60,531 bases of DNA, taken from CAZVFX01 sp964626565. Its GTDB lineage: Bacteria > Myxococcota_A > UBA9042 > CAIXZC01. Below are positions 8,408-24,061 of this stretch, in pieces; position 1 is the first letter of the stretch, and each line of letters opens with the position of its first letter. The notes beneath the pieces are model-generated. The model was not told where the DNA came from. It searched no databases and saw only the letters and a list, made by a program, of their open reading frames with translations. Position numbers and translations under genes: made by a program. The DNA is taken from NCBI GenBank assembly GCA_964626565.1, contig CAZVFX010000029.1, positions 1-60,531 of the forward strand, read 5' to 3'.

Positions 8408-8459
8408 ATTCCACTCCGTAGCGGGCTCATTGTAGTGGCAATCGCATCTCCGCACAACT

Positions 8460-9092
8460 TCACAGCGGCAGCACTTCCTCGATGGCTTTCCTGATGGCCG
8501 AATTACTCGGCCCGCCCTTGCGGTACACTATGGTCGCGGACGAATCGGTGATCATCGTCAGACTGTTCTTGCCGTACTTGGCGAACTGGTGCTCCGGGTC
8601 GCACACTACTTTCACTGATTCCACCAGTTCGTACTGGTCACGAATTGCGGCGCAGTACTCGTCGGTGGCCGCCTTTCCCGTTCCGTCCTCGGTGATGAAG
8701 ATCACAACTTCCAATCCTGCCGGGCCGTAGTCGGCGGAGTATTCGTTCGACTGACCGACGAACGCGTGGCAGGACGTTCACCATCCGTAGAAATTGAACA
8801 GAAGCGCCGCGGGCACCCCGCACAAGTCGTGCAACTCGAACGGGCTGTCATCTTGCAAGGTGAACTGCTGGTTGGTGAGTTGGTCTCCCTGTTTGTATCC
8901 GTAAGGTCCGGGCGGGGGACAGACCGGTGGGGCCTCGCAATCATCAGTTGTGCAGTCAAAGCCTGCGGCCGGAGCATCGGATGCGTCCACAATTCCGTCA
9001 AACCTCAAATAATTGCCATTCGAACACGAAACCAGTGTCAGCGACACAAGCAGCGCGGCGGCAAAAACGCTCCTCGCCAAAACAGCTACCAT
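8460..9092 (-). CDS. Selenocysteine-containing thioredoxin-fold lipoprotein (UxxC redox motif)
   Basis: The frame from ATG 9092 is interrupted by a single in-frame TGA (8780-8778) and then continues, same frame, to a stop at 8460, giving 210 aa. ATG 9092 follows CCGGAGGATC. Lipoprotein signal with LVSC. The second half is a TlpA/redoxin-type thioredoxin fold: ALLFNFYGW, then the TGA codon, then TSCHAF, so the motif reads W-U-T-S-C where relatives have W-C-x-x-C; later LEVVIFITEDG and ATIVYRKGG. Sec105 and Cys108 would form the redox pair. A hairpin with a GGUC loop lies at the distance expected of a bacterial SECIS. It would act as a membrane-anchored thiol-disulfide or peroxide-handling enzyme outside the cytoplasm. 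It starts 2 bp after the lipoprotein stop at 9095. The alternative, a nonsense pseudogene, is unlikely given exact placement at the catalytic Cys. Confidence 0.82.
8744..8764 (-). promoter_or_regulatory. SECIS-like hairpin for UGA recoding
   Basis: On the minus strand CGUUCG pairs perfectly with CGAACG, then a U-U mismatch, then a C-G pair closing a loop GGUCA. The loop begins 21 nt after the UGA. The E. coli fdhF SECIS also presents GGUC in its loop, with an unpaired U below it, about 18 nt from UGA. Confidence 0.7.
8778..8780 (-). other. In-frame UGA predicted to encode selenocysteine 105
   Basis: Codon context GGA TGG TGA ACG TCC TGC, i.e. G-W-U-T-S-C. It replaces the N-terminal cysteine of a thioredoxin-type CxxC motif. 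Confidence 0.8.
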
Positions 9093-9094
9093 TA

Positions 9095-9622
9095 CTACGA
9101 TCCTCCGGATTTCAATACGTGGACCCGCGTCACGATGCCATCGGTGAGTTCGAAAACCAGCCCTTTGCTATCGTGCCACGACCCTTGCAGGAAGGGGTCA
9201 TTTTCACCCTTTCCCAGTTGGGTCTCCAATTCGTCCATGGTGCTACCGATTCCAGCACCGTCATCGGTCTTTCCCGCCGACTCAGCAGCGAGGTAGAGGG
9301 CGACCACTTTTCCGTCTTCATCCAGCAAGCCGCTTAGACCCCGATTGGGATAATCGAACATCGTCCCTGCCGCACCCAGGCTCCTAAGTCGTGAGGGTTC
9401 ACCCAGCGCCTCCTTCATCTCCGCAAGCGAATCACCCAGGCTGAGTGATGCTGCTCCCGAAAGGACTCCGAGGCCGGGAAGAATGGTAGCGGCCACCGAA
9501 GCCGGAGTTCCGTTGTCTTCCGAGGTGGCGTCCGCCTCACTTGAAGAGCCGTTGCTTCCGCAGCCGGCCGCCAATCCTGCGAGGAGAACTGCAACAGTGG
9601 AAATCAAGCCGAGCAATTTCAT
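9095..9622 (-). CDS. Small lipoprotein of unknown function, coupled to selenoprotein
   Basis: 175 aa from ATG 9622, preceded by GAGGAGGTGACGCG. The longer frame to 9661 is rejected because the signal peptide begins here. Lipobox LAAGC, then a Ser/Glu-rich linker and a domain of about 125 residues containing SLGDSLAEMKEALGEP and TMFDYPNRGLSGLLDEDGKV. The GDS..EM..ALGEP pattern followed by a beta strand and V.ALYL resembles the SmpA/BamE-like lipoprotein fold (a hedged guess). Its ATG overlaps the stop of the beta-helix gene (ATGA) and its stop lies 2 bp before the selenoprotein start, so the three are almost certainly translated together. Confidence 0.6.
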   Translation of the reverse strand: MKLLGLISTVAVLLAGLAAGCGSNGSSSEADATSEDNGTPASVAATILPGLGVLSGAASLSLGDSLAEMKEALGEPSRLRSLGAAGTMFDYPNRGLSGLLDEDGKVVALYLAAESAGKTDDGAGIGSTMDELETQLGKGENDPFLQGSWHDSKGLVFELTDGIVTRVHVLKSGGS

Positions 9623-11199
9623 CGCGTCACCTCCTCGCTGATATCGAATCGAACCGAGCATGTCTCACCGATCCGTTCTCCCGAGTCAACGTCGAAGATG
9701 GCCGCGTGCCAGTAGCCGTGGTCTGCAGCATAATCTTCGGGCACAAAAGGCGGTGCCGTTACCGTGCTGAAGAAGACCGAGTTCTTGGGCATTTTAAGGG
9801 TGTAGAAGCCGCGTTCGGCCTCGGCGCCCGGGAAGTCTAGCGGACCCTGGAATGGAACCGGCGGGCGTTCCCCGTATTGAAAGAGTAAGACCAACTCCAC
9901 CGACAACTCCTCCCCGGGGTTGTACAGGGTGAGAAATACCGGCATCTCCTCTCCGGGGTCATCAAACACGAGCCGGCGAGTGGTAACTGTGACGCGGGGT
10001 AGGGGATCTTCTACCGGCCCATCGAGGACAGGCTCGAAATCCACCTTTCCCAGGCCTTCGAAGTCGTGGCCGTCGGCCACGGTTTTCTCCACCTCAACGG
10101 TGTCGGCAGTACCCCACCAGTTGCCCGCCACCGAACGATTCGCGACCCACTCGGGAAAACCCTCTTCCAGGGGATGGAACCAGCCAAAGTCCGACGGCTC
10201 TCCCTTGCGGAGGTTTCCGTGGATGTTGTTGTTGGTCATGGTACGCAGATAGGCTGCGCCGATGCCTGCCGCCCCGTGGGCCGGATCCGGGTCTTCGCTG
10301 GTGTTGTCCGTTATCGTATTGTCCATCACGAAGGGGACCGCGTGGGGATGGCAGTCAACGCACACGTGCACTCCCGCACCATCCAGCTTGGCCAGATTGC
10401 CGGTCACCACGTTATTCAGAAACGCCGAAACCGTGGTGATGAGGCTGGCCGCGCCCCCTTTTGTGATGGTCGCCTCGTTGTTGACGAACTTGTTGCCGAC
10501 GATAGGGGAGGCCACGATGTCGGTGGCCAGAGCGCCGCCGTAGACCGACTTGTTTCCATCGAAGGTGCAGTCCTGGATGATGGGCGCCGACGATTCGGCG
10601 TAGATCGCCCCGCCATAGGCGGCAGGCAACGCTTCGTTCTTGTAGAACGTGCAGTTGCGGATGCGTGGAGCTGCCCCTCCGGTAACCAGGATGCCCGCCC
10701 CGCCCGCCAGGAAGACGCTTTCCACCGGGCTTTCGTTGTCGGTGAAAGTGCTCTGGTAGACGTATGGCGAGGCCCCTTCGAGTCTCAGCGCTCTTGTGCC
10801 GTGCTCAAAAGTGCACCACTCGAGGATTGAGCCCGACTGGTATTCATCGACCTCGGCGAACACCGCGTCGGTGGCGGAGTCTTCAAAAACCACCGACACC
10901 CACCTGGCTTTGCCGTCCCCGTCGTCCTTGCCGGTGAACAGCACCGGCTGGCCTGCGGTACCCAAGGCCTTCAGTTCCCCATTGACGATCAAGGAGGCGC
11001 CTTCGGCCAACTCTACTTGAACGCCAGCCTCAATGACCAGACTTGCTCCTTCGGCGACGGTCGTATCCTTGGCAATGGAGTATGGCGACTCCGCAGCCGT
11101 CCAGGTGGTGTCGGCCTCGATAAGTGAGGGCGCATCGGCCGCCCTGGCTTGGGCGGTCAACAAGAAGACACAGATGAAAGTGAGGTTTCTGAAGTGCAT
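9619..11199 (-). CDS. Secreted right-handed beta-helix protein
   Basis: 526 aa from ATG 11199, preceded by CGGAGGAGAA. Sec signal peptide MHFRNLTFICVFLLTAQARA. Residues about 40-350 show the pectate-lyase/NosD-like parallel beta-helix pattern: TTVAEGASLVIEAGVQVEL, IRNCTFYKNEA, IIQDCTFDGNKSVYGGAL, MDNTITDNT. A C-terminal beta-domain (about 400-526) follows. No catalytic lyase residues recognised; similar proteins often bind or remodel surface polysaccharide. First gene of the minus-strand run that includes the selenoprotein; ATGA overlap with the next gene. Upstream on the same strand a perfect TTGACA (11273-11268) is present but no good -10, and a 12-mer copy falls in the leader. Confidence 0.7.
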   Translation of the reverse strand: MHFRNLTFICVFLLTAQARAADAPSLIEADTTWTAAESPYSIAKDTTVAEGASLVIEAGVQVELAEGASLIVNGELKALGTAGQPVLFTGKDDGDGKARWVSVVFEDSATDAVFAEVDEYQSGSILEWCTFEHGTRALRLEGASPYVYQSTFTDNESPVESVFLAGGAGILVTGGAAPRIRNCTFYKNEALPAAYGGAIYAESSAPIIQDCTFDGNKSVYGGALATDIVASPIVGNKFVNNEATITKGGAASLITTVSAFLNNVVTGNLAKLDGAGVHVCVDCHPHAVPFVMDNTITDNTSEDPDPAHGAAGIGAAYLRTMTNNNIHGNLRKGEPSDFGWFHPLEEGFPEWVANRSVAGNWWGTADTVEVEKTVADGHDFEGLGKVDFEPVLDGPVEDPLPRVTVTTRRLVFDDPGEEMPVFLTLYNPGEELSVELVLLFQYGERPPVPFQGPLDFPGAEAERGFYTLKMPKNSVFFSTVTAPPFVPEDYAADHGYWHAAIFDVDSGERIGETCSVRFDISEEVTR

Positions 11200-11229
11200 T
11201 TCTCCTCCGGAGACTGACGGCCGTGGGTC

Positions 11230-11241
11230 AGGTCTGTCCCC
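11230..11241 (+). repeat. Dispersed 12-mer AGGTCTGTCCCC
   Basis: Exact copy followed by AT (the extended form seen in all intergenic copies), in the leader between the divergent beta-helix gene and the alcohol dehydrogenase. Confidence 0.7.
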
Positions 11242-11385
11242 ATCTAGCATCCCGCATCAGGGCCGAGTGTCAAGCAATACCATGGCTTCCCTTTGGTTCT
11301 CAGCGCTCCCCGCTTCCTTCTCCTGGCACTCCCTGCTATGCTTCCTGGCGGGATCGCGGTTGAGTCTGCAAGACGGGGGCGCTCC

Positions 11386-12410
11386 ATGAGAGCGATGATT
11401 CTCAGTCGAATCGGAGATGTGTTGGTGACGCGACGGCCGTTGGACCTTGTGGACCTCCCGCGGCCACGCCCGGTGGCTCAGGAGTTGCTCTTGCGTGTAT
11501 TGGCATGCGGCGTCTGCCACACGGAGCTCGACGAGATAGAAGGGCGCACGCCGCCCCCTTCCCTGCCTGTGGTTCCCGGCCATCAGGTTGTGGGTGTGGT
11601 TGAGGAGGGCGGTCCCGGCGCCAGCCGGTTTTCGCGGGGGGACCGAGTTGGGGTCGCATGGATATTCTCCGCTTGCGGCGAGTGCCGGGCTTGCCGGTCG
11701 GGTTACGAGAATGTGTGCCCGGACTTCCGGGCCACCGGGCGGGACGTCCACGGCGGCTACGCCGAGTTCATGACGGTTCCGGAGCAGTTCGCCCACCCCA
11801 TTCCGGACCGTTTTTCAGATGCCGAAGCCGCGCCGCTTCTGTGCGCCGGCGCCATCGGCTATCGGTCTTTGCGACTGACCGGAATCGAGGATGGCGGCAG
11901 GTTGGGCCTCACGGGTTTCGGTGCGTCCGCGCACCTGGTTTTGAAGATGGCCCGGCACCGCTATCCGAATTCGCCGGTGTACGTCTTTGCGCGCAGTCCT
12001 GAGGAGCGTAAGTTCGCGCTGGAGTTGGGTGCGGAGTGGGCCGGAGACACCGAAGAGCGTGCGCCGGAGCAGTTGGACTACATCATCGACACCACGCCGG
12101 TATGGAAGCCGGTGGTGGAGGCGCTGGCCAACCTGGCTCCCGGCGGGCGCCTGGTGATCAACGCCATTCGAAAGGAAGAGGCAGATAAGGACTACCTGCT
12201 CCAACTCGACTACCCGGCACATTTGTGGTTGGAGAAAGAGGTAAAAAGCGTGGCCAACGTGGCCCGCCGGGACGTGTCGGAATTCCTGCAACTGGCTGCA
12301 GCGATCCCTGTTGTGCCGGAAGTCCAGGAGTACGACCTGGAGCAGGCCAACCAAGCGCTGGTTGAGCTGAAAGAGCGCAAGATCCGCGGCGCTAAGGTGC
12401 TTAAGGTCGG

Positions 12411-12414
<4 letters not shown>
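11386..12414 (+). CDS. Zinc-dependent alcohol dehydrogenase family protein
   Basis: 342 aa from ATG 11386; the frame extends upstream to 11293 but those 31 residues lack family similarity. Medium-chain dehydrogenase: catalytic zinc ligands Cys44 (CGVCHTE) and His66 (PGHQVVG), structural zinc cysteines at 97, 100, 103 and 111 (CGECRACRSGYENVC). The nucleotide-binding loop reads GLTGFGASAH, a variant of GxGxxG found in the AdhA-like bacterial zinc dehydrogenases. Likely NAD(P)-dependent oxidation or reduction of an alcohol/aldehyde in the cytoplasm; substrate not predictable. Its TAG stop lies inside a CTAG shared with the opposite gene. Confidence 0.88.
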
Positions 12415-19931
<7,517 letters not shown>

Positions 19932-20035
19932 GGTAATTTCCCCCGGTATCGCCCGGAAAGTCGGCCGGGCATTCTGTTATTCGCAGTCTCAGTTTCAACG
20001 AGCAGCTAACAGAACGCTGTGCACCCGATTTACGG

Positions 20036-20063
20036 TTGTCCAACTCAACCGAAGCGTTACAAT
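20036..20063 (+). promoter_or_regulatory. Candidate sigma-70 promoter for the U32/TrhP gene
   Basis: TTGTCC (20036-20041), 16-bp spacer, TACAAT (20058-20063). Predicted start near 20070, 21 bp before ATG 20091. Confidence 0.45.
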
Positions 20064-20090
20064 GGTCTGCGGACAGTATGAAGGTGTGCC

Positions 20091-21320
20091 ATGCTCGTTT
20101 TACCCGAAATCGTTGCGCCTGCCGGAACTCCGGAAAAGCTGAAGACCGCGTTCCATTTCGGCGCGGACGCCGTGTATCTCGGACTCAAGAAGCACTCCAT
20201 GCGGGCTGCGGCCGGTAATTTTGACACCGACGAACTTGCATGGGCGGTCGAGTATGCTCATGAGAGGGGCAAGCGCGTCTACGTCACGCTGAACGCGTTG
20301 CCGTTCGAGAACGATCTTCCTGGTATCGAGTCAGCTCTGGGTGTGCTGGCCGGTTTGGGCGTCGACGCGGTGGTCGCGGGGGACGCGTCGGTGCTTGCTC
20401 TGGCGCGCCGGATTGCGCCCGAGATACCGATCCACCTCAGCACTCAGTTGAGCGTGACCAATGAGGAAGCCGCCCGCTTCTGGTTCGATCAGGGGGTCAG
20501 GCGCATAATCGCAGCCCGTGAACTGAGCATCAACCAGTTGGGCAATATTGTGAGGTCTGTCCCCGGTCGTTTCGAGGCCTTTGTCCACGGCGCGGTGTGC
20601 ATCGCCTACTCGGGTCGCTGCCTGCTCTCCCTGTACTGGGCGGGCGAGCACCGAAATCCCCAGAAAGGTGCGTGTGCTCAGGCGTGCCGGTGGCAGTATC
20701 GGGATCTCGAGGAAACCAAGCGGCCTGACCAGCCCATACGAGTTGTAGAGGACGAGACCGGGACCCATTTCTTCGACGCCAAAGATCTTTGTGCGCTACC
20801 TGTGCTGGACAACCTTGTAGCAGCCGGAGTTCACGCTTGGAAAATTGAGGGGCGCAACCGTTCGCAAATGTACGTGGGGCTTACCACCGACGTGTATCGC
20901 ACTGCCCGGGACCTGATTGTCCAGGAAGGAGCCGAGGCTTTTCGCGACCGGGTCGACGAGTTGAATGCGGAACTGAGCCGTCTGACCAGTCGCGGCCTTT
21001 CTACCCATTTTCTGGAAGGGGGGGAGCCGGGAAACGAGGCTTACAACACAGAAGGATCCTACGGGTCGTATGGCGATCGGTTCATTGGCAAGGTGATCCG
21101 CAAAAGCGAGGAAGGCCTGGTGGTGGAGTTGAAGAGCCCGGTTGAGCCGGATGACAACCTCATCGTCCGTGACCGTGGCATGCAGGAGGAGACGGTCCAC
21201 CTGGAGTGGGTGCGACTGGCAGACGGTGATGCGGTTCCCTCCGGCCAGCCGGGAGACCATGTAGTGATGCCCGGAATATTCTCAGCCGGTACCGGCGCAC
21301 TGGTGTTGCGCCCAGCCTGA
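20091..21320 (+). CDS. trhP: Peptidase U32 family protein, TrhP/YegQ-like tRNA hydroxylation protein
   Basis: 409 aa. The start MLVLPEIVAPAGTPEKLK fits the family N-terminus and follows GAAGGT. Family markers: FGADAVYLG, PIHLSTQLSVTN, VHGAVCIAYSGRCLLS and CAQACRW (cysteines of the probable Fe-S site), DLCALPVLDNL, KIEGRNRS. Residues about 330-409 form the small C-terminal beta-barrel typical of the YegQ branch. In E. coli YegQ/TrhP participates in 5-hydroxyuridine formation at tRNA position 34, and U32 proteins were originally annotated as collagenase-like proteases. Branch assignment is by pattern memory. A 12-mer copy at 20553 encodes VRSVPG, in a different reading frame from the other coding copies. 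Confidence 0.8.
   Translation: MLVLPEIVAPAGTPEKLKTAFHFGADAVYLGLKKHSMRAAAGNFDTDELAWAVEYAHERGKRVYVTLNALPFENDLPGIESALGVLAGLGVDAVVAGDASVLALARRIAPEIPIHLSTQLSVTNEEAARFWFDQGVRRIIAARELSINQLGNIVRSVPGRFEAFVHGAVCIAYSGRCLLSLYWAGEHRNPQKGACAQACRWQYRDLEETKRPDQPIRVVEDETGTHFFDAKDLCALPVLDNLVAAGVHAWKIEGRNRSQMYVGLTTDVYRTARDLIVQEGAEAFRDRVDELNAELSRLTSRGLSTHFLEGGEPGNEAYNTEGSYGSYGDRFIGKVIRKSEEGLVVELKSPVEPDDNLIVRDRGMQEETVHLEWVRLADGDAVPSGQPGDHVVMPGIFSAGTGALVLRPA
20553..20564 (+). repeat. Dispersed 12-mer AGGTCTGTCCCC inside trhP
   Basis: Exact copy read as AGG TCT GTC CCC (RSVP), a frame not used by the copies in the first gene. Confidence 0.7.
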
Positions 21321-21393
21321 AACTCCTTGCCATTGCCCGTCCGTCGAGCAATCATGGATACGACAAGGCTAAGCTGCCCCACAAGGATACAGT

Positions 21394-22947
21394 ATGGAAG
21401 GATGCCGCCGCTATTTTGGTCCGACTGGCCTGCTGGCGGTGGTCCTGTTCTGCTCTGCTCCTGCTCCCTACACGGCTCCTGATGCGGATCTCAACCTGGA
21501 CGGTCTGGTGGACGTAGCGGATCTTCAGTGCCAGTCACTGGTCTTCTACTACCTCGCGTTGGGGCCGGAAGGGGAAGGTCTGTCCTGCGAGTCCGGCGCC
21601 GACTGCCTGGCCGCGTTGGGTGATGGGTTCCACTGCCGCAAGGGCTTTGGCACCGCCACGGTCTGCTTGCCTCAGTGCCTTGTCAAAGAGGTGGCATTAG
21701 GCGCTACGTCGGCCACTGCTTGCCCGGACCCGGAGGCCAGCGATTTCGACTGCCTCGGGCTCACCGCAAAGCACAACTCCGATCTCAACTGCGACGGTTG
21801 GATCGGCAACCAGGATTTCACCTTTCTGGTGGCCGTGCTGATGCAGAAGCTCGGCTGGCCGGGCAGCGCGGACTACGACGGCGATGGCAGGCTCAACTTC
21901 TGCGACGACGACTCAGATGGAGACGGCCTGCCCGACCCGGTGGATTGCCACCTTCTGGACCACACGGTGACCGACTGCGACGATGACAACCCCTGTACCG
22001 CCGATTCGTGCCTGGATGAGGCGTGCCAGCATCAGCTTTCCAGCGGGGCCCCCTGCGACGACGGAGATCCGTGCACCGAGGCCGACCTTTGCGTGGACGG
22101 CGCTTGCGCCGGGAACCAGATCTCTTGCGATGATGGGAATCAGTGCACCGACGATTTGTGCCACGCTGGTGCGTGCACCCACTTCTTCAACGAGCAGCCG
22201 TGCGACGACGAGGACGCCTGCACCCCCGACGACGCCTGCTTGCTCGGAGTGTGTGTGGGGTCAGGGGAGGTGGACTGCGACGACGGCAACTTCTGCACCG
22301 ACGACGGCTGTGAACCGGCCTCGGGATGCTATCAGGAGAACAACATCATGCCGTGCGAAGACGGCGACCAGTGCACCATCAGCGATCAATGCTGGCAGGG
22401 TGAATGTATCGCGGGCGGGCCGGTGTCCTGCAAAGATGGTAACATCTGCACCGACGATTCCTGCGACCCTGCCACCGGATGTTTCTTCCCCGCGAACACC
22501 ATGCCCTGCGATGACGGTGATGCTTGTACCACCGGCGATGCTTGCGCTGACAGCACCTGCGTGCCGGGCGAGCCTACCGACTGCGACGATCTGAACCCCT
22601 GCACCGATGATTTCTGCTTGCCGGAATCGGGATGCGGTACGACGCCGGTGGCTGACGGCGACGGCTGCTTGCTTGAGGGGGTCTGTGTTGGGTCTTGTGC
22701 CGCGGGTGAGTGCCTGGACATCGCCCAGGAAGTGTGCGACGGCCAGGACAACGATTGTGACGACCACGTGGATGAAGTTTGCGTGAGTGTTTTCTATCTC
22801 ACGTTGAAATCGGGACGGGCCCTCGGGGCTGTCGGAGACCACGAGTTGGATATGAATACAGGATTGCCGGTGACCGGCGCCGCCTCTCATGAGGGCGGGT
22901 CGGTGCACTGGGGAATTGGCGCGATAGCAGTGTCCGCGGGGCAATAG
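21394..22947 (+). CDS. Secreted dockerin-like, EGF-like Cys-rich repeat protein
   Basis: 517 aa. Lipoprotein-like signal (AVVLFC). Two dockerin-type calcium loops follow: DLNLDGLVDVADLQ near residue 33 and DLNCDGWIGNQDF near 130, then a thrombospondin-3-like DSDGDGLPDPVDC. From about residue 200 to 440 there are about eight CDDGDxCTxxDxCxxGxC units, common in myxobacterial surface proteins, then one MopE unit CDGQDNDCDDHVDEVC. No catalytic domain seen. Likely a calcium-binding surface adhesin or scaffold. The next gene starts 29 bp downstream, so co-transcription is likely. A near-copy of the 12-mer encodes EGLSC. Confidence 0.7.
   Translation: MEGCRRYFGPTGLLAVVLFCSAPAPYTAPDADLNLDGLVDVADLQCQSLVFYYLALGPEGEGLSCESGADCLAALGDGFHCRKGFGTATVCLPQCLVKEVALGATSATACPDPEASDFDCLGLTAKHNSDLNCDGWIGNQDFTFLVAVLMQKLGWPGSADYDGDGRLNFCDDDSDGDGLPDPVDCHLLDHTVTDCDDDNPCTADSCLDEACQHQLSSGAPCDDGDPCTEADLCVDGACAGNQISCDDGNQCTDDLCHAGACTHFFNEQPCDDEDACTPDDACLLGVCVGSGEVDCDDGNFCTDDGCEPASGCYQENNIMPCEDGDQCTISDQCWQGECIAGGPVSCKDGNICTDDSCDPATGCFFPANTMPCDDGDACTTGDACADSTCVPGEPTDCDDLNPCTDDFCLPESGCGTTPVADGDGCLLEGVCVGSCAAGECLDIAQEVCDGQDNDCDDHVDEVCVSVFYLTLKSGRALGAVGDHELDMNTGLPVTGAASHEGGSVHWGIGAIAVSAGQ
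21576..21587 (+). repeat. Near-copy of the dispersed 12-mer
   Basis: AGGTCTGTCCTG, differing from the consensus in the last two bases. Encodes GLSC. Confidence 0.4.
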
Positions 22948-22976
22948 GCGGAACTGCGATCGCCGGGGAGGTGGAG

Positions 22977-23996
22977 ATGTTTCCACGCTATGTGTCATTG
23001 GGTGCAGCCCTCCTGGCGTTGACTGCGAGTACGGCTTCTGCTGCGCCGCCGCAGATCAACGCACAAGGGGTGCTGAAGAACGCGGAAGGAGATCTTATGC
23101 AGGGGGATTTGACCCTTACCTTCCGCATCTACGCTGAATCCGAGGGCGGGGAGCCGCTGTGGGAGGAGGCTCAGGTGGTGGTTGCGGCAGACGGAGTGTT
23201 CGATACGCTGTTGCCCGCCGACGCGGTTGCATCGCCATTCCCGGCCAACCTGTTCAGCGATGGCCAGACCCGCTGGCTTGCGGTTCAACCGCTGGGCCAG
23301 GAGGAGTTGGCCAGGCATCCCCTGGTTTCAGTTCCCTTTGCCCTGCAGGCGGACAGCGCGAAAACGGCCACTAATGCGCTGCTGGCGGATGAAGCGCTCG
23401 TCGCCCAGGATGTGACGTGTGTGGGCTGCATCACCGCGGCCCACCTGGAGGAAGGTGCGATACCCGACGCAATCCCTGCGGGAGCGATCTTCATGTTTGC
23501 AGGGGAGTGCCCCGAGGGTTGGAGTCCTTTCGACGCCCTCGATGGGCGTTTTCCACGGGGCGCAGTCGCCTATGGTGAGACGGGCGGCGGCGAGACCCAC
23601 GGCCACTCCGTGCCCGCGCACAGCCACTCAATGAGTCATACTCACTCCGAATCTTCGCACTCCCACGGCATGGGGCACAGCCATTCGGCGCCCAGCCACA
23701 GTCACGGTATGGGACACAAACACTGGATCGGCGCGTGCGGTGGTGGCGGCAACTGGGACCAGTGCGACGGTTCCCCCTGTAAAGATCTCTGTTCCGACAA
23801 CGGCTCATCTGGTAGTACCGGCAGCGGCGGCGGCGGGAACACCGGCGGCTCCAGTTCCGGCAGCACCGGTGGCGGTGGCGGCGGGAGCACCGGCGGCTCC
23901 AGTTCCGGTAGTACCGGCAGCGCCGGGAGCGCGGACGCAAGTACCTCCAACCATCTCCCTCCCTACCTGGATGTGGTGTATTGTACCAAAGACTAA
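22977..23996 (+). CDS. Secreted phage tail-collar-like protein with His-rich and Gly/Ser-rich segments
   Basis: 339 aa from ATG 22977 after GGGGAGGTGGAG; GTG at 22971 is an alternative. Signal peptide MFPRYVSLGAALLALTASTASA. Residues about 23-125 form a beta-domain with the pattern AQGVLxNxEGDxxxGDLTLTFRIY..GGEPLWEEA..V..G.F, ending in VSVPFALQA, also present in the 1373-aa protein at 51978. Then PAGAIFMFAGECPEGWSPFD (about 168), the hallmark of the tail-collar domain, a histidine-rich stretch at about 208-250 (repeats of HSHGMGHSH type), a Gly/Ser-rich run at about 278-322 and the collar-like end LPPYLDVVYC. Probably a surface fibre; the histidines could bind Zn, Ni or Cu. Confidence 0.65.
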   Translation: MFPRYVSLGAALLALTASTASAAPPQINAQGVLKNAEGDLMQGDLTLTFRIYAESEGGEPLWEEAQVVVAADGVFDTLLPADAVASPFPANLFSDGQTRWLAVQPLGQEELARHPLVSVPFALQADSAKTATNALLADEALVAQDVTCVGCITAAHLEEGAIPDAIPAGAIFMFAGECPEGWSPFDALDGRFPRGAVAYGETGGGETHGHSVPAHSHSMSHTHSESSHSHGMGHSHSAPSHSHGMGHKHWIGACGGGGNWDQCDGSPCKDLCSDNGSSGSTGSGGGGNTGGSSSGSTGGGGGGSTGGSSSGSTGSAGSADASTSNHLPPYLDVVYCTKD

Positions 23997-24000
23997 GGCG

Positions 24001-24053
24001 GGGTCAGGGTCCAGGGTCAGGGTCCAGGGTGAAACGGCTAACGGCTAACGGCT
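24001..24053. repeat. Short direct repeats between convergent genes
   Basis: A 13-bp unit GGGTCAGGGTCCA occurs twice and partly a third time (24001-24030), then AACGGCT-type 7-bp units three times (24034-24053). They fill the gap between the collar-like gene and the convergent PilZ-like gene. No terminator hairpin with a T-run is present. Confidence 0.7.
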
Positions 24054-24061
24054 GGCGGCGA

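Noticed and set aside
8460..8714. A separate 84-codon gene downstream of a nonsense-truncated lipoprotein (pseudogene reading).
   Set aside because: Same frame as the upstream part, and the TGA falls exactly at the CxxC cysteine with a SECIS-like hairpin after it; a single selenoprotein explains all of this.
11293..11385. Upstream extension of the alcohol dehydrogenase to 11293.
   Set aside because: The extra residues are hydrophobic and not part of the enzyme family; the enzyme is cytoplasmic.
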